Notes: generated by a model from the letters alone, not told the origin. A DNA stretch of 64,000 bases from Solirubrobacter sp963724195 (GCA_963724195.1 CAVRTQ010000007.1:62001-126000); one strand, 5' to 3'. Numbered from the stretch's first letter, positions 25,328-35,611 are shown. A program made the numbers and translations.

Positions 25328-26518
25328 ATGAGTCCATCCGGTGCGGAAGTCATCCGCAAGATCCGCAGTGAGGTCGAAGAGGTCGATCCTTCCGACGTGA
25401 AGGCGACGCTCTCGAACGGCAACGGGATCGTCCTCCTGGACGTACGCGAGAGCGAGGAGTGGGACGCGGGGCACCTCCCGGGCGCCAAGCACGTCGCCCG
25501 CGGGTACCTGGAGTCGCGCGTCGAGGGCGCGATCGGCTCCGATCGCAGCCAGCGCGTGGTCATCTACTGCGCGTCGGGGCAGCGCAGCGCCCTGGCCGCG
25601 GACACGCTCAAGAACCTGCTCGGCTACGAGAACGTCGCGTCCATGAACGGCGGCATCACGCTGTGGAAGGACCGCGGCTACGAGGTCGAGAAGCCGGTCG
25701 TGCTGACCCGCGAGCAGCGTGATCGCTACTCGCGCCACCTGCTCGTGCCGGAGATCGGGCTCGAGGGCCAGACGAAGCTGCTCAACGCCAAGGTGCTGCT
25801 GCTCGGCGCCGGCGGCCTCGGCTCGCCGACCGCGCTGTACCTCGCGGCCGCCGGCGTCGGGACCCTGGGCGTCGTCGACGACGACGAGGTGGACCTCTCC
25901 AACCTCCAGCGCCAGGTCATCCACACCACGGACCGGATCGGGACGCCGAAGGTGGACTCCGCGGAGATCGCCATCAACGGCATCAACCCGGACGTGAACG
26001 TCGTCAAGTACCAGACGCGCCTCGACGCCTCCAACATCATGGAGATCATCGAGGGCTACGACGTGATCGTCGACGGCGTCGACAACTTCCCGACGCGCTA
26101 CCTGCTCAACGACGCGACCGTGCGGCTGGACATCCCGGTCGTCAGCGCCTCCATCCTCGGGTTCGACGGGCAGTTGAGCGTGTTCGCCCCGCACGACGGC
26201 CCGTGCTATCGCTGCCTCTATCCCGTGCCGCCGCCGGCCGAGCTGGCTCCGTCCTGCGGCGCCAACGGCGTCCTGGGCGTGCTGCCGGGCACGATGGGCC
26301 TGCTGCAGGCGACCGAGGTCGTCAAGCTGATCGTGGGCGCGGGCGAGCCGTTGATCGGCCGTCTGCTGCTCTACGAAGCGCTCGGCGCGACGTTCACCGA
26401 GCTCAAGGTCCGGCGCGACCCGGAGTGCCCGATCTGCTCGATCGACCCGTCGGAGATCGACGAGTCGCAGATGGGCGTCTTCCCCGATTACGAGGCCTTC
26501 TGCGCCGCGGCGGGCTAG
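25328..26518 (+). CDS. moeZ: Sulfur-carrier E1-like enzyme: rhodanese-ThiF/MoeB fusion (MoeZ-like, reversed domain order)
   Basis: 396-residue activator of ubiquitin-like sulfur carriers. Residues about 15-118 are a rhodanese domain with active-site C81 (VIYCASGQRS). Residues about 125-396 are a ThiF/MoeB adenylation domain with the nucleotide loop GAGGLGSP (160-167), DLSNLQRQ, and zinc cysteines C293/C296 (CYRC) and C367/C370 (CPIC). It therefore can adenylate and sulfurate its carrier. In typical MoeZ the rhodanese is C-terminal; here it is N-terminal. SD GAGGA lies before the ATG. The carrier gene follows 15 bp downstream. Confidence 0.93.
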   Translation: MSPSGAEVIRKIRSEVEEVDPSDVKATLSNGNGIVLLDVRESEEWDAGHLPGAKHVARGYLESRVEGAIGSDRSQRVVIYCASGQRSALAADTLKNLLGYENVASMNGGITLWKDRGYEVEKPVVLTREQRDRYSRHLLVPEIGLEGQTKLLNAKVLLLGAGGLGSPTALYLAAAGVGTLGVVDDDEVDLSNLQRQVIHTTDRIGTPKVDSAEIAINGINPDVNVVKYQTRLDASNIMEIIEGYDVIVDGVDNFPTRYLLNDATVRLDIPVVSASILGFDGQLSVFAPHDGPCYRCLYPVPPPAELAPSCGANGVLGVLPGTMGLLQATEVVKLIVGAGEPLIGRLLLYEALGATFTELKVRRDPECPICSIDPSEIDESQMGVFPDYEAFCAAAG

Positions 26519-26533
26519 GGTGATCTGACAGCT

Positions 26534-26812
26534 ATGGCCAAGATCAAGATCCCACCGGTTCTCCGTCCCTCCGTCGGGGGCGAGAAGGAAGTCCAGGCGG
26601 ACGGCGGCGACGTCGGCGCGGTCCTGCGCGCGCTCGCGGAGCAGCACCCCGCGACCCAGCAGCAGCTCTTCGGCGCCGACGGTTCCCTGAACCGCTACGT
26701 CAACGTGTATCTGAACGATGAGGACGTGCGCGTGCTCGACGGGCTCGACACCTCCGTGGGCGAGTCCGACACGCTCGTGATCCTGCCGGCCATGGCCGGC
26801 GGCTGCGCATAA
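26534..26812 (+). CDS. cysO: CysO/MoaD/ThiS-family sulfur carrier with masked diglycine
   Basis: 92-residue ubiquitin-like sulfur carrier. PPVLRPSVGGEKEVQ begins the fold, RYVNVYLNDEDVRVLDGLDTSVGESDTLVILPA is the conserved C-terminal half, and it ends AMAGG-CA. Thiocarboxylation needs a free terminal GG, so the extra Cys-Ala must be removed. A JAMM protease encoded at 49351 is the likely candidate, by analogy with the QbsD/QbsE system in which such a tail is trimmed. Directly downstream of its E1 enzyme, one operon. Confidence 0.9.
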   Translation: MAKIKIPPVLRPSVGGEKEVQADGGDVGAVLRALAEQHPATQQQLFGADGSLNRYVNVYLNDEDVRVLDGLDTSVGESDTLVILPAMAGGCA

Positions 26813-26828
26813 ATAGGGCGGAGTCGAG

Positions 26829-26834
26829 TACCTT
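26829..26834 (+). promoter_or_regulatory. -10 element, leaderless start of the MoxR cluster
   Basis: TACCTT lies 7 nt before the GTG at 26842, just after cysO. It would drive the whole cluster down to the DUF58 gene. Confidence 0.45.
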
Positions 26835-26841
26835 CGCGGCC

Positions 26842-28451
26842 GTGGCAACGGCATCGCTACGGCCGCTGAGCATCGGGGAGATCCTCGATGCGGCCCTGAA
26901 AGTCGTCATCCGGCACTGGAAGCCGCTGATGCTGGCTGTCATCGTGCCGATCCTCCCGCTGACGATCCTGTCGGTGCTGCTGACGGCGTCGCTGGAGACC
27001 GACATCTCGCAGTTCGAGACGTCGGGTGACCCGTCGGACATCGAGGCGTCGTTCTGGGTCTCGGCCGGGCTCGGGTCGCTCGTCAGCTACCTCACGACGT
27101 TCATCGTCCAGGCGGTCTGCTTCAAGGCCGTCGCGGACGCGTGGCTGGGCGCTGAGCCGTCCGCCGGCCGGTCATGGCGGTTCGCGTTGCAGCGCACGTT
27201 CGCGCTGGTCGCGATGGTGATCGCTGATGCTGGTGACGTTCCTGCTCGGCCTGATCGCGTGCGGCATCCCGACGATCTGGCTCTCCGTCATGTGGTCGGT
27301 CGCGACCGCCGCGCTGCTGTTCGAGCGCCTCGGGCCGATCAAGGCGCTGGGCCGGAGCTTCGAGCTGATCAAGCGGCGCTTCTGGGCGACCTTGCTGCTG
27401 CTGATCATCACGACCCTGCTGACGTTCTTCGTCACCGCGGTCGTCCAGGGCATCCCGTCCGGGCTCGCGACCGTCTTCGCGCCCGACAACGAGATCGCCA
27501 CCGCGGTCACCGACATCATCTTCGGCACGATCGGCAGCGCGATGGTCCTGCCGATCAGCGCGGCCGTCTTCGCGATCCTCTACTTCGACCAGCGCGTCCG
27601 CAAGGAAGGCTTCGACGTCCAGCTGCTCGCGGAGGGCATCGGCGCCGCCTACGACCCGAACGCCCCGATCCCGGCCCCGCTGCGCCCGCACCCGAACGCC
27701 GCGCCCCCGCAGGGCTGGCAGCCCCAGCAGCCACCGCCGGGCTACTGGCAGCCGCCGCCCCCGCCGGGTTGGCAGCCCCCGCCGCAGCAGTACGGCGGTG
27801 GCTGGAGCGCGCCCGCGCACGACGCGCCGCCGCTCCGCTGGGGCCCGGCCGCCGGCCCGCCCCAGGACGAGCGCCCGCCCGAAGCGTCGCCGTGGATGGC
27901 CCCTGGCCCACCCGCGAGTGGTGACTGGGCGCCTCCGGCCGGCTCCGCGCCGACCGATCACCGGTGGGGCCCGCGCGAAGACGCGCCCGCGGATGGCGAG
28001 CCGCCGCCGCCCACGGACGGGCCCGGTTCGCCGGGCGGCGAGACGCCCGCCGGCGACGATCGCTGGGCGCCCGCGCCCGCCGCCGACTCGCCGTCCGCTC
28101 CCACCGGTGACGACTCGCCGCCCGCGTGGGGCACGCCGCCGTCCGCCGGTGGCGACGACGCGCCGACCGCGCCCGTCGGTGACGACTCGCCGCCCGCGTG
28201 GGGCACGCCGCCGTCCGCCGGTGACGACGACTCGCCGTCCGCGCCCGTCGGCTGACGACTCGCCGTCCGCGCCCGCCGGTGACGACTCGCCGTCCGCGCC
28301 CGACGACGCTCCGCCGGCCCCTCGGTGGGGTCCGTCTTCCCCCTTCGGCGACTCCCCCTGGGAGGACAAGCCCGACGAGGACGACAAGCGCAAGAAGCGC
28401 GGCGACGACTGGCAGCTGCCCGAAGAACCGCGCGGACCGGGCGGACTGTGA
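26842..28451 (+). CDS. Six-TM membrane protein with Pro-rich repeat tail, two frameshifts
   Basis: About 536 residues after repair. The N-terminal 260 residues hold about six TM segments (GEILDAALKVVIRHWKPLMLAVIVP, later RSFELIKRRFWATLLLLIITTLL), resembling the membrane domain of glycerophosphodiester-phosphodiesterase-like proteins. The C-terminal half is Pro/Gly/Trp-rich with repeats GDDSPPAWGTPPSAG and a basic-acidic end KPDEDDKRKKRGDDWQLPEE. The frame is lost near 27224 (extra T in GC-T-GATG) and near 28252 (extra C in the repeat). Stop TGA overlaps the next GTG. First gene of the MoxR cluster. Confidence 0.78.
28106..28310 (+). repeat. 72-bp tandem repeat within the Pro-rich tail
   Basis: Two near-identical 46-bp blocks begin at 28106 and 28178 (period 72 bp) and encode GDDSPPAWGTPPSAG. 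They are followed by degenerate shorter units encoding GDDSPSAPxG to about 28310. The extra C that breaks the frame at 28252 lies inside this tract, where repeat-aware assembly errors or slippage are likely. Confidence 0.7.
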
Positions 28452-29287
28452 GGCGCGCCCGCGCAGCGGGCGTCGTGCTGTTGCTGGCGGTGAGCCTCGT
28501 CGCGCCGGGCATCGCCCACGCGACCGAGGTGAGCGCGACCGAGCTGCGCGAGCTCGCCCAGCAGGCTGCCGACTCGTCGCAGGCGCTCGAAGACCTGCGC
28601 GCGGTGACGTCCGTCGAGGGGCAGCCGGTGGACATCGACGCGGCGCTCGAAGGCGCGCGCGGTGACGAGCTCGACCAGCGGCTCCAGGCGCTCGCCGACG
28701 AGCCCGCGCCACGCGGCGAGCTCAGCAACCCGCGCACCGACGCGCGCGAGATCCTCGAGCAGGACCGGTTCCACGGCAACGAGGTGCCCGGGCCGTTCCG
28801 CGGCATCCTCGATCGCCTCAAGGACCTCGTCCCGCGCGGCATCCTCGACCGGCTCGACGACCTCATCCCGGGCGGCCGGAGCGTCGTCTGGATCGTGCTC
28901 GGGACGCTGCTGTTCGTGGCCGGGTACCTGATCGCGCGGCTGTTCCTCTCGCGCCGGATCAAGCACTCCGAGGCCACCGCGATGGCACTCACGCCCGCCG
29001 AGCTGGACCCCAAGACGCTCGAGCGCCAGGCCGACGCGGCGGAGGCCTCCGGTGACCTCGAGGCCGCGCTGCGGCTGCGGTTCCGCGCGGGCCTGCTGCG
29101 GCTGGACCGGCGCGGCGCGATCGAGTTCCGCCCGTCGATCTCCACCCACGAGGTCCGGCGCGCGGTGCGCTCGGAGGACTTCGACGCCCTCGCGGCGACG
29201 TTCGACGACGTCGTCTACGGCGGTCGTGAGCCGGAAAGCGCTGACGTCAAGGAGGCCCGTGAGCGCTGGCCCGAGGTGGTCAAGTGA
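28448..29287 (+). CDS. DUF4129 domain membrane protein
   Basis: 279 residues. Signal peptide ending in AHA, an extracytoplasmic helical region, a TM (about 142-163, VVWIVLGTLLFVAGYLIARLFL) and a cytoplasmic DUF4129 domain (DLEAALRLRFRAGLLRLDRRGAIEFRPSISTHEVRRAV). GTG start overlaps the previous stop (GTGA), and its own stop overlaps the next gene the same way. DUF4129 proteins accompany MoxR-DUF58 modules; biochemical role unknown. Confidence 0.88.
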   Translation: MRRARAAGVVLLLAVSLVAPGIAHATEVSATELRELAQQAADSSQALEDLRAVTSVEGQPVDIDAALEGARGDELDQRLQALADEPAPRGELSNPRTDAREILEQDRFHGNEVPGPFRGILDRLKDLVPRGILDRLDDLIPGGRSVVWIVLGTLLFVAGYLIARLFLSRRIKHSEATAMALTPAELDPKTLERQADAAEASGDLEAALRLRFRAGLLRLDRRGAIEFRPSISTHEVRRAVRSEDFDALAATFDDVVYGGREPESADVKEARERWPEVVK

Positions 29288-30143
29288 GGCGCGGCGTCCT
29301 GATCGGGCTCGGCCTGGTGGGCGCGTTCATCGCGCTGCTGATCGCGATCGACCGGCTCTCGCCCGCGCCGGAAGGCCCGCCGTCGTCCTCGTACGCCACC
29401 TCGCCGCGGGGCACGGCCGCCTACGCCTCGCTGCTCGAGCGCGCCGGGATCACGGTCCGCCGGCTCAGAACGCCGATCGCCGACCGCGCCCCACGCGACG
29501 GCGAGACGCTCGTGATCCTCGACCCGCAGGTGATGGAGCCGAAAGAGGCCGAGGCCGTCCGCGACTGGGTCATGGGTGGTGGCCGGCTCGTGGTCGGATC
29601 GAGCGGCGAGCCCGCGTGGCTGGACCAGCTCCTGGACGAGCCGCCGACCTGGACCCCCGCCGGACGACACCACCAGCAACCGGTCGTCCCGCTCACGGGC
29701 GTGAAGGCGGTCGAGGCCCGCGACGGCGCCGAGCTCGACGACCTCGGCGGGCTGCTGCCGCTGCTGGACCCGCCGGTCGCCGCGCGTACCCGCCTGGGCG
29801 AGGGTGAGCTGATCGTGCTCGCGGACACGTCGCCGCTGAGCAACGAAGGGCTCGGCGCGGCCGACAACGCGGCGTTCGGCGTCGCGCTGGCCGGGGGCAC
29901 GCCCGTCGCGTTCCTGGAGACCGTGCACGGCTACGGTGTCAGCCGCGGCTTCGGCGGCCTGCCGACCGAGGTCAAGTGGACGCTGCTCGGCCTGCTGCTC
30001 ACCTCGCTCGTCGCGGTGTGGGCGGCCGGGAGGCGCTTCGGCCCGCCCGAGGACCCGGACACGGATCCGCCGCCGCCGCGCGTGGAATACGTCGAGGCCC
30101 TCGCGGGCTCGCTCGCCCGCACCAAACCCGACAAGGAGAAGTC

Positions 30144-30147
<4 letters not shown>
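29284..30147 (+). CDS. DUF4350 domain membrane protein
   Basis: 287 residues. N-terminal TM (5-22), then a Rossmann-like DUF4350 domain (YASLLERAGITVRRLRTPI, LVILDPQ, DWVMGGGRLVVGS), a second TM near 235-255 and a short cytoplasmic tail ending KPDKEKS. Start and stop overlap neighbours by 4 nt. Standard component of the actinobacterial MoxR cluster. Confidence 0.88.
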
Positions 30148-31073
<926 letters not shown>

Positions 31074-31078
31074 CGAGA

Positions 31079-31311
31079 GGTGAGGTCGGAAAGGTCCGCT
31101 GGGCGAACGTTTCCGACCGCACCCCGCACCGCCGACCGGGAGGTGAGGTCGGAAAACTTCCTCACAGGCAGCTTTCCGACCGCACCCACGCCACGCCGCC
31201 GGGGGTGAGGTCGCAAAGTGTCCTGACAGGACACTTTCCCACCGCACCCGCGCCGCCCGCGTGGAGGGTGCGGTCGAAACCTTGTTCCCACGACAAGTTT
31301 CCGACCGCACC
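31079..31311. repeat. Tandem array of four 45-bp palindromes with variable cores
   Basis: Units at 31079-31123, 31142-31186, 31204-31248 and 31267-31311, each exactly 45 bp with a period of 62-63 bp. Each has constant arms (GGTGAGGTCGGAAA on the left, TTTCCGACCGCACC on the right, with one or two changes in units 3 and 4) around a 17-18 nt core that differs in every unit. The cores stay self-complementary: unit 3 is perfect (GTGTCCTG-A-CAGGACAC), unit 4 pairs CTTGT with ACAAG, and units 1 and 2 pair at 5 of 7 positions. GC-rich 18-bp spacers separate units. The array fills the 318-bp gap between moxR and the DUF58 gene, inside the operon. Confidence 0.85.
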
Positions 31312-31391
31312 CCTGCGGCGGCGCGGCGACGCGCGGCTACGCCCCCGCCGCGCGGTTGGCGTCCCCACTCCCTTACCAGCGGGTTTTTCCG

Positions 31392-32613
31392 TTGAGCCCT
31401 GCCCCGCGCGCCGTCGCAGCCCTGGCCGTCCTGGCCCTCTCCGCGCTGCTCATCCCGATCGAGGCGGTGGCGCTCCTGACGGTGGCGCTCGTCGCGGCCG
31501 TCGCGGTCGACGCCCGCGCGGCGCGCCGACGCCCCGAAGTCGAACCGAGAAGCCCCCGAGGTGATGAGCCGCGGCATCCCCGCGCCGCTCAAGATCACCG
31601 CCACGCCGGCGGCCGGCGGCACGGTCATCACCCGCCAGCCGGTCCCGCCGAACCTCCGCATCGAGCCGGACACCATCACCGCCCTGCGCCGCGGCCGACA
31701 CACCCTCCCCGCGGTGGCATCCAGATCAACCGGCCCGCTGAAACTCGCCCGCTGGGACCACAAGGCCACGGACACCGCCGAGATCCGCGTCTTCCCCGAC
31801 CTGCACACCGCACGCCGACTGGCCTTCGCCGTCGCCAGAGGCCGCTTCCGCGACCAGGGCAACGTCGCCCGCGGTCCGCTGGGCCTCGGCACCGAGTTCG
31901 AGCTCATCCGCGAGTACTCGCCCGACGACGACGTCCGCCAGGTCAACTGGCGCGCGACCGCCCGGATGGGGCGGCCGATGAGCAACCAGTACCGGCTCGA
32001 GCAGGACCGCGACCTGATCCTGCTGATCGACGCCGGCCGGCTCTCCAGGGCCCCGCTGCAGAGCGCGACGATCCTCGACGCCGAGCTCGACGCCGCGTCC
32101 GCGCTCGCGTTCGTCGCCGACGAGCTCGGCGACCGTACCGGCGCGGTGGCGTTCGACGACGACGTGCGCGTCGCGCTCACCCCGCAGCGGCGCGGCGGCC
32201 AGACCGTCGTGCGCGCGCTCTACGACCTCGAGGCGTCCACCGCGGATTCGGACTTCGAGCTCGCGTTCCGGCGCGCGGAAGGCAGCAAACGCGCGCTCGT
32301 CGTCGTCCTCTGCGACCTGCTCGAGGAGGCGGCCGCGCGGCCGCTCGTCCGAGCCGTCCCGGTGCTCACCCGCCGCCACGCCGTGGTCGTGGCCAGCCCG
32401 TCGGACCCCGTCTTGGAGGCGCTCGCCAAGGGCGGGGGCGACCGGCTCACCGACGCACGGGCGACCGTCGCCGGCGACGTCCTGCAGGCGCGGGCGCGCG
32501 CCGCGGCTCAGGTCCGCGCGGCGGGCGCGCGCGTCATCGAAGCGCCGCCGGACCGGCTACCGGCAACGCTCGTCGCGACCTACCTGCGCGCGAAGTCGCG
32601 CGCGATCCTCTGA
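31392..32613 (+). CDS. DUF58 (VWA-like) protein, frameshift near the N-terminus
   Basis: About 406 residues after repair. N-terminus from TTG 31392 has two TM segments (AVAALAVLALSALLIPIEAVALLTVALVAAVAV). The main part begins MSRGIPAPLKITATPAAG and contains the DUF58 signature EFELIREYSPDDDVRQVNWRATARMG and a VWA-like DLILLIDAGR. The frame shifts near 31542; removing one C after GTCGAA joins the pieces as PEVEREAPEVMSRG. Partner of the MoxR ATPase. Confidence 0.86.
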
Positions 32614-33542
32614 ACGAACACCAACCCCCAGAACAGGGCCATCAGCGAGAAGCCGAGCCCGGCCTGGAACCACACGGGCAGCTCGGGACCCGTCGCGAAG
32701 CCTTCCAGCACGCCGCACAGCACGAGCCACGGCACCGTGCCCGCGGCCATCTCCACGGCCGGGATCGCCTCGCGCCGCAAGGACGTCCCGCGGCGCAGCA
32801 CGCCCGGCCGGATCAGCGCCCAGCCCATCCGCAGCCCCGCGATCCCGCCCACGACGATGCACGAGATCTCCAGCGGCCCGTGGGAGGAGATGAGCCGCAG
32901 GAACGCGACGCCGTTGCCGGCGCCGATCGCGAGCCCCGCGATCACGCCCAGGATGAGCCCGTTGAACACGAGCGCGTAGACCGTCAGGAGCCCGAACGTG
33001 ATGCCTCCGGCGAACGCCAGCAGCGTCACCTGGATGTTGTTGAACATCACCTGCGCGGAGAACGCGGACGCCTCCGAGGCGTCGTAGTCGCGCCCCTCGA
33101 CGGGCGGGTCCGCCGCGCCCTGGAACTCGGCGGGCATCAGGCCCGCGGCGGTCGGCGAATCCACCATGCCCCACACGAACCCGAGCAGCGCCGGCACCAT
33201 CAGCAGCGCCCACGCCGCGAAGACCAACCACGGCCGCTCGGCCAGCCGCACCCAGTAGCCACGGGCGAGGAAGTGCCACACGGACTGCCGCCGCTCCGAG
33301 CGCCCGTAGACCGCCGCCCGGCCGCGCAGCACGAGCGGTTCGAGCCGCCCCAGGAGCGGGTCCCCGGGAAAGCGCCGACGGGCGAACGCGAGGTCCGCCG
33401 CCGCCGCGCGGTAGAGCTCGCCCAGCCGCCGCACCCCGGCCGCGCCGAGCCGCTCCGGCTTGTCGCGCGCCTGCCGCAGCGCCGCGTCGAGCTCGCCCCA
33501 ACTGGCGGCTCGGTCCGCTTCGAAGCGATCAGCGCTCATCAT
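32580..33542 (-). CDS. SpoIIM/DUF95 family membrane protein
   Basis: About 320 residues from MMSADRFEADRAASW. A helical N-terminal half (LGELYRAAAADLAFARRRFPGDPLL) precedes about five TM segments, including ITFGLLTVYALVFNGLILGVIAGLA and SSHGPLEISCIVVGGIAGLRMG, the stage-II-sporulation-M-like core. The organism need not sporulate; the family is standard opposite MoxR clusters in actinobacteria. Starts 6 bp from the divergent RDD gene, and its 3' end overlaps DUF58 by 34 bp. Confidence 0.9.
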   Translation of the reverse strand: MMSADRFEADRAASWGELDAALRQARDKPERLGAAGVRRLGELYRAAAADLAFARRRFPGDPLLGRLEPLVLRGRAAVYGRSERRQSVWHFLARGYWVRLAERPWLVFAAWALLMVPALLGFVWGMVDSPTAAGLMPAEFQGAADPPVEGRDYDASEASAFSAQVMFNNIQVTLLAFAGGITFGLLTVYALVFNGLILGVIAGLAIGAGNGVAFLRLISSHGPLEISCIVVGGIAGLRMGWALIRPGVLRRGTSLRREAIPAVEMAAGTVPWLVLCGVLEGFATGPELPVWFQAGLGFSLMALFWGLVFVQRIARDFARR

Positions 33543-33548
33543 GTGGGG

Positions 33549-34306
33549 ATGGAGTATGAGGATCGCCGGGAGATCGCCACGCCGGAAGGCGTGCAGCTCG
33601 CGCTGCCGCTCGCCGGCATCGGCACGCGCTTCATGTCGACGATGATCGACCTCACGCTCTGCCTGTCGGTCGGCTTGATCATCGTCCTGTTCGCCGCTGC
33701 CGTCGGTGGCGCCGTCGCCGCGGCGATCGCGTCCGCGGCCGTCTTCCTGGTCCTGTACGTCGGCTACCACGTGGTGTTCGAGGTCGCGGGCGGCGGGCGC
33801 ACGCTCGGCCGCCGCGCGGCGGGACTGCGCGTGGTGACCGACAACGGCTCGCCCGTCGGCCTGCGCGCGAGCCTCATCCGCAACGTCCTGCGCCTCGTCG
33901 ACGGGCTCCCGCTCTTCTACCTGCCGGGGCTGATCTCGATCCTCGCCACCAAGAACAACCAGCGCCTGGGCGACCTGGCGGCGGGCACGCTCGTCGTCCG
34001 TGATTCCCACGCGCCGCGGTACGAGCCGCCGCGCGCCCAGGTCCCCCCGGCGCAGTTCGCGAGCTGGGATGTCGCCGGCCTCGGTGACGCGGAGGTCGCC
34101 GCCGTGCGCACGTTCCTCGATCGCCGCCACACGCTCGCGCCCGGAGCGCGGGCCGCGCTCGCCGCCGATCTCGCCGGCAAGCTGCGTTCACGTGTCCCCG
34201 GCGTGCGTCCCGGGCTGCACGACGAGCAGTTCCTGGAGTACCTCGCGGCCGCAAAGTCCGGGCCCAAGCACCCCCCGTCGGGGGGGCTGCTCCACCTTAC
34301 GGTTGA
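33549..34306 (+). CDS. RDD family membrane protein (3' end uncertain)
   Basis: RDD domain protein: MEYEDRREIATPEGVQLALPLAGIGTRFMSTMIDLTLC has the R and D of the motif, two or three TM segments follow, then GRTLGRRAAGLRVVTDNG and NNQRLGDLAAGTLVVRDS. As written the frame has no stop and runs into the ROK gene. A single inserted base in or before the C6-GTC-G7 run at 34271-34286 would restore a stop TGA at 34304-34306, the end used here. That run could also form a hairpin. It is normally a separate gene next to SpoIIM. Confidence 0.8.
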
Positions 34307-34343
34307 TTATCTCCGTCCACTGCGCTCAAATGAAACCGCTTCC

Positions 34344-35549
34344 ATGCCCCCAGGTCGCGCCGGTTCCCTCGAAAGCCTCCGCCGTCTCAACCGCTTGCGC
34401 GTCATTCGCGCCTTGCGTGACGAGGGCCAGATCTCGCGCGCCGAGATCGCTCGCCGCACCGGTCTGAGCCGCTCGACCGTCTCCAGCCTGGTCGCCGACC
34501 TGCAGTCCGACGGGCTCGTGGTCGAGCGCGCGGAGCCCGGTCACGCGCACGGCGCGCAGGGCGGCCGGCCGCCGATCCTGCTCAGCTTCGACGCGAGCGC
34601 GGGCGCCGCGGTCGGCGTGGACTTCGGCCACAGCCACCTCCGCGTCGCCGTGTCCGATCTGGCGAGCACCATCCTCGCCGAGCGCACCCGCCCGCTGGAC
34701 ACCGATCACGACGCCTACGAAGGCCTCGAGATGGCCGCTGAGCTCGTGGTCGAGACGCTGGCCGAAGCCGGCGTGGCACGCGAGGCCGTGATCGGCGCCG
34801 GCATGGGCCTCCCGGGCCCGGTCGATCAAGGCGACGGCACCGTGCACTCGTCCGCGATCCTGCCGGGCTGGATCGGCATGACGGTCGCGTCCGAGCTGCA
34901 GAAGCGGCTCGAGTTCCCGGTGATGGTCGACAACGACGCGAACCTCGGCGCGCTCGCCGAGGCGGCGTTCGGCGCCGGCCGCGACGCCACCGACCTCGTC
35001 TACCTGAAGGTGTCGAGCGGCATCGGCGCCGGCCTCATCCTCAACGGCCGCCTGTATCGCGGCAGCGCCGGGCTGGCGGGGGAGCTGGGCCACGTGCTCG
35101 TCGACCCCGAGGGCATCGTCTGCCGCTGCGGCAACCGCGGCTGCCTGGAGACCGTCGCGGCCACCGGCGCGCTCGTGGATCGCCTGCGCGGCTCCCACGG
35201 CGACAACTTCACGATGGAGGCGATGCTGGATGCCGCCAACGCCGGCGACCCCGCCGCGCGCCGCGTGATCGCGGACGCCGGCCGCGCGCTCGGCACCGTC
35301 GCCGCCAGCCTGCTGAACCTGCTCAACCCCGAGATGCTCGTCGTCGGCGGGCACCTCGCGTCTGCCGGGGACCTTCTGCTCGACGGCATGCGCGAGTCCG
35401 TCGCGCGCGCCGCGCTGCCGGAAACCTCACGCGGCGCACAGCTCGTCGCGGGCGTGCTCGGCGAGCGCGCCCACGTGCTCGGCGCCCTCGCGCTGGTCGT
35501 ATCCGAGGCGGATCGGGCCCTGCCCACCCGCCTCGCGTTGGCCGGGTAA
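34344..35549 (+). CDS. ROK family transcriptional regulator
   Basis: 401 residues from ATG 34344. Winged HTH (RLRVIRALRDEGQISRAEIARRTGLSRSTVSSLVADLQ, about 15-52) followed by an ROK sugar-kinase fold: DFGHSHLRVAVSD, GMGLPGPVD, NDANLGALAEAAFG, GELGHVLVDPEGIVCRCGNRGCLET with the zinc site CXCGNXGC. Effector is probably a sugar. It is followed by a second ROK regulator and a sugar ABC operon. Confidence 0.92.
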   Translation: MPPGRAGSLESLRRLNRLRVIRALRDEGQISRAEIARRTGLSRSTVSSLVADLQSDGLVVERAEPGHAHGAQGGRPPILLSFDASAGAAVGVDFGHSHLRVAVSDLASTILAERTRPLDTDHDAYEGLEMAAELVVETLAEAGVAREAVIGAGMGLPGPVDQGDGTVHSSAILPGWIGMTVASELQKRLEFPVMVDNDANLGALAEAAFGAGRDATDLVYLKVSSGIGAGLILNGRLYRGSAGLAGELGHVLVDPEGIVCRCGNRGCLETVAATGALVDRLRGSHGDNFTMEAMLDAANAGDPAARRVIADAGRALGTVAASLLNLLNPEMLVVGGHLASAGDLLLDGMRESVARAALPETSRGAQLVAGVLGERAHVLGALALVVSEADRALPTRLALAG

Positions 35550-35554
35550 AAACA

Positions 35555-35577
35555 GCAACGAACTAATCGAACGTTGC
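35555..35577. promoter_or_regulatory. Candidate operator before the second ROK gene
   Basis: Inverted repeat GCAACG (35555-35560) and CGTTGC (35572-35577) with an 11-nt AT-rich centre, 35 bp before the ATG at 35612. The right arm overlaps a possible -35 (TTGCGG). Binding by either ROK protein is inference. Confidence 0.35.
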
Positions 35578-35611
35578 GGTCCGATAGTTTCGTGTGTAAG
35601 TTCCCTCGCCG

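Noticed and set aside
31079..31311. CRISPR array
   Set aside because: Repeats are themselves dyads, the variable parts are palindromic, only 18-bp GC-rich gaps separate the units, and no cas genes are near.
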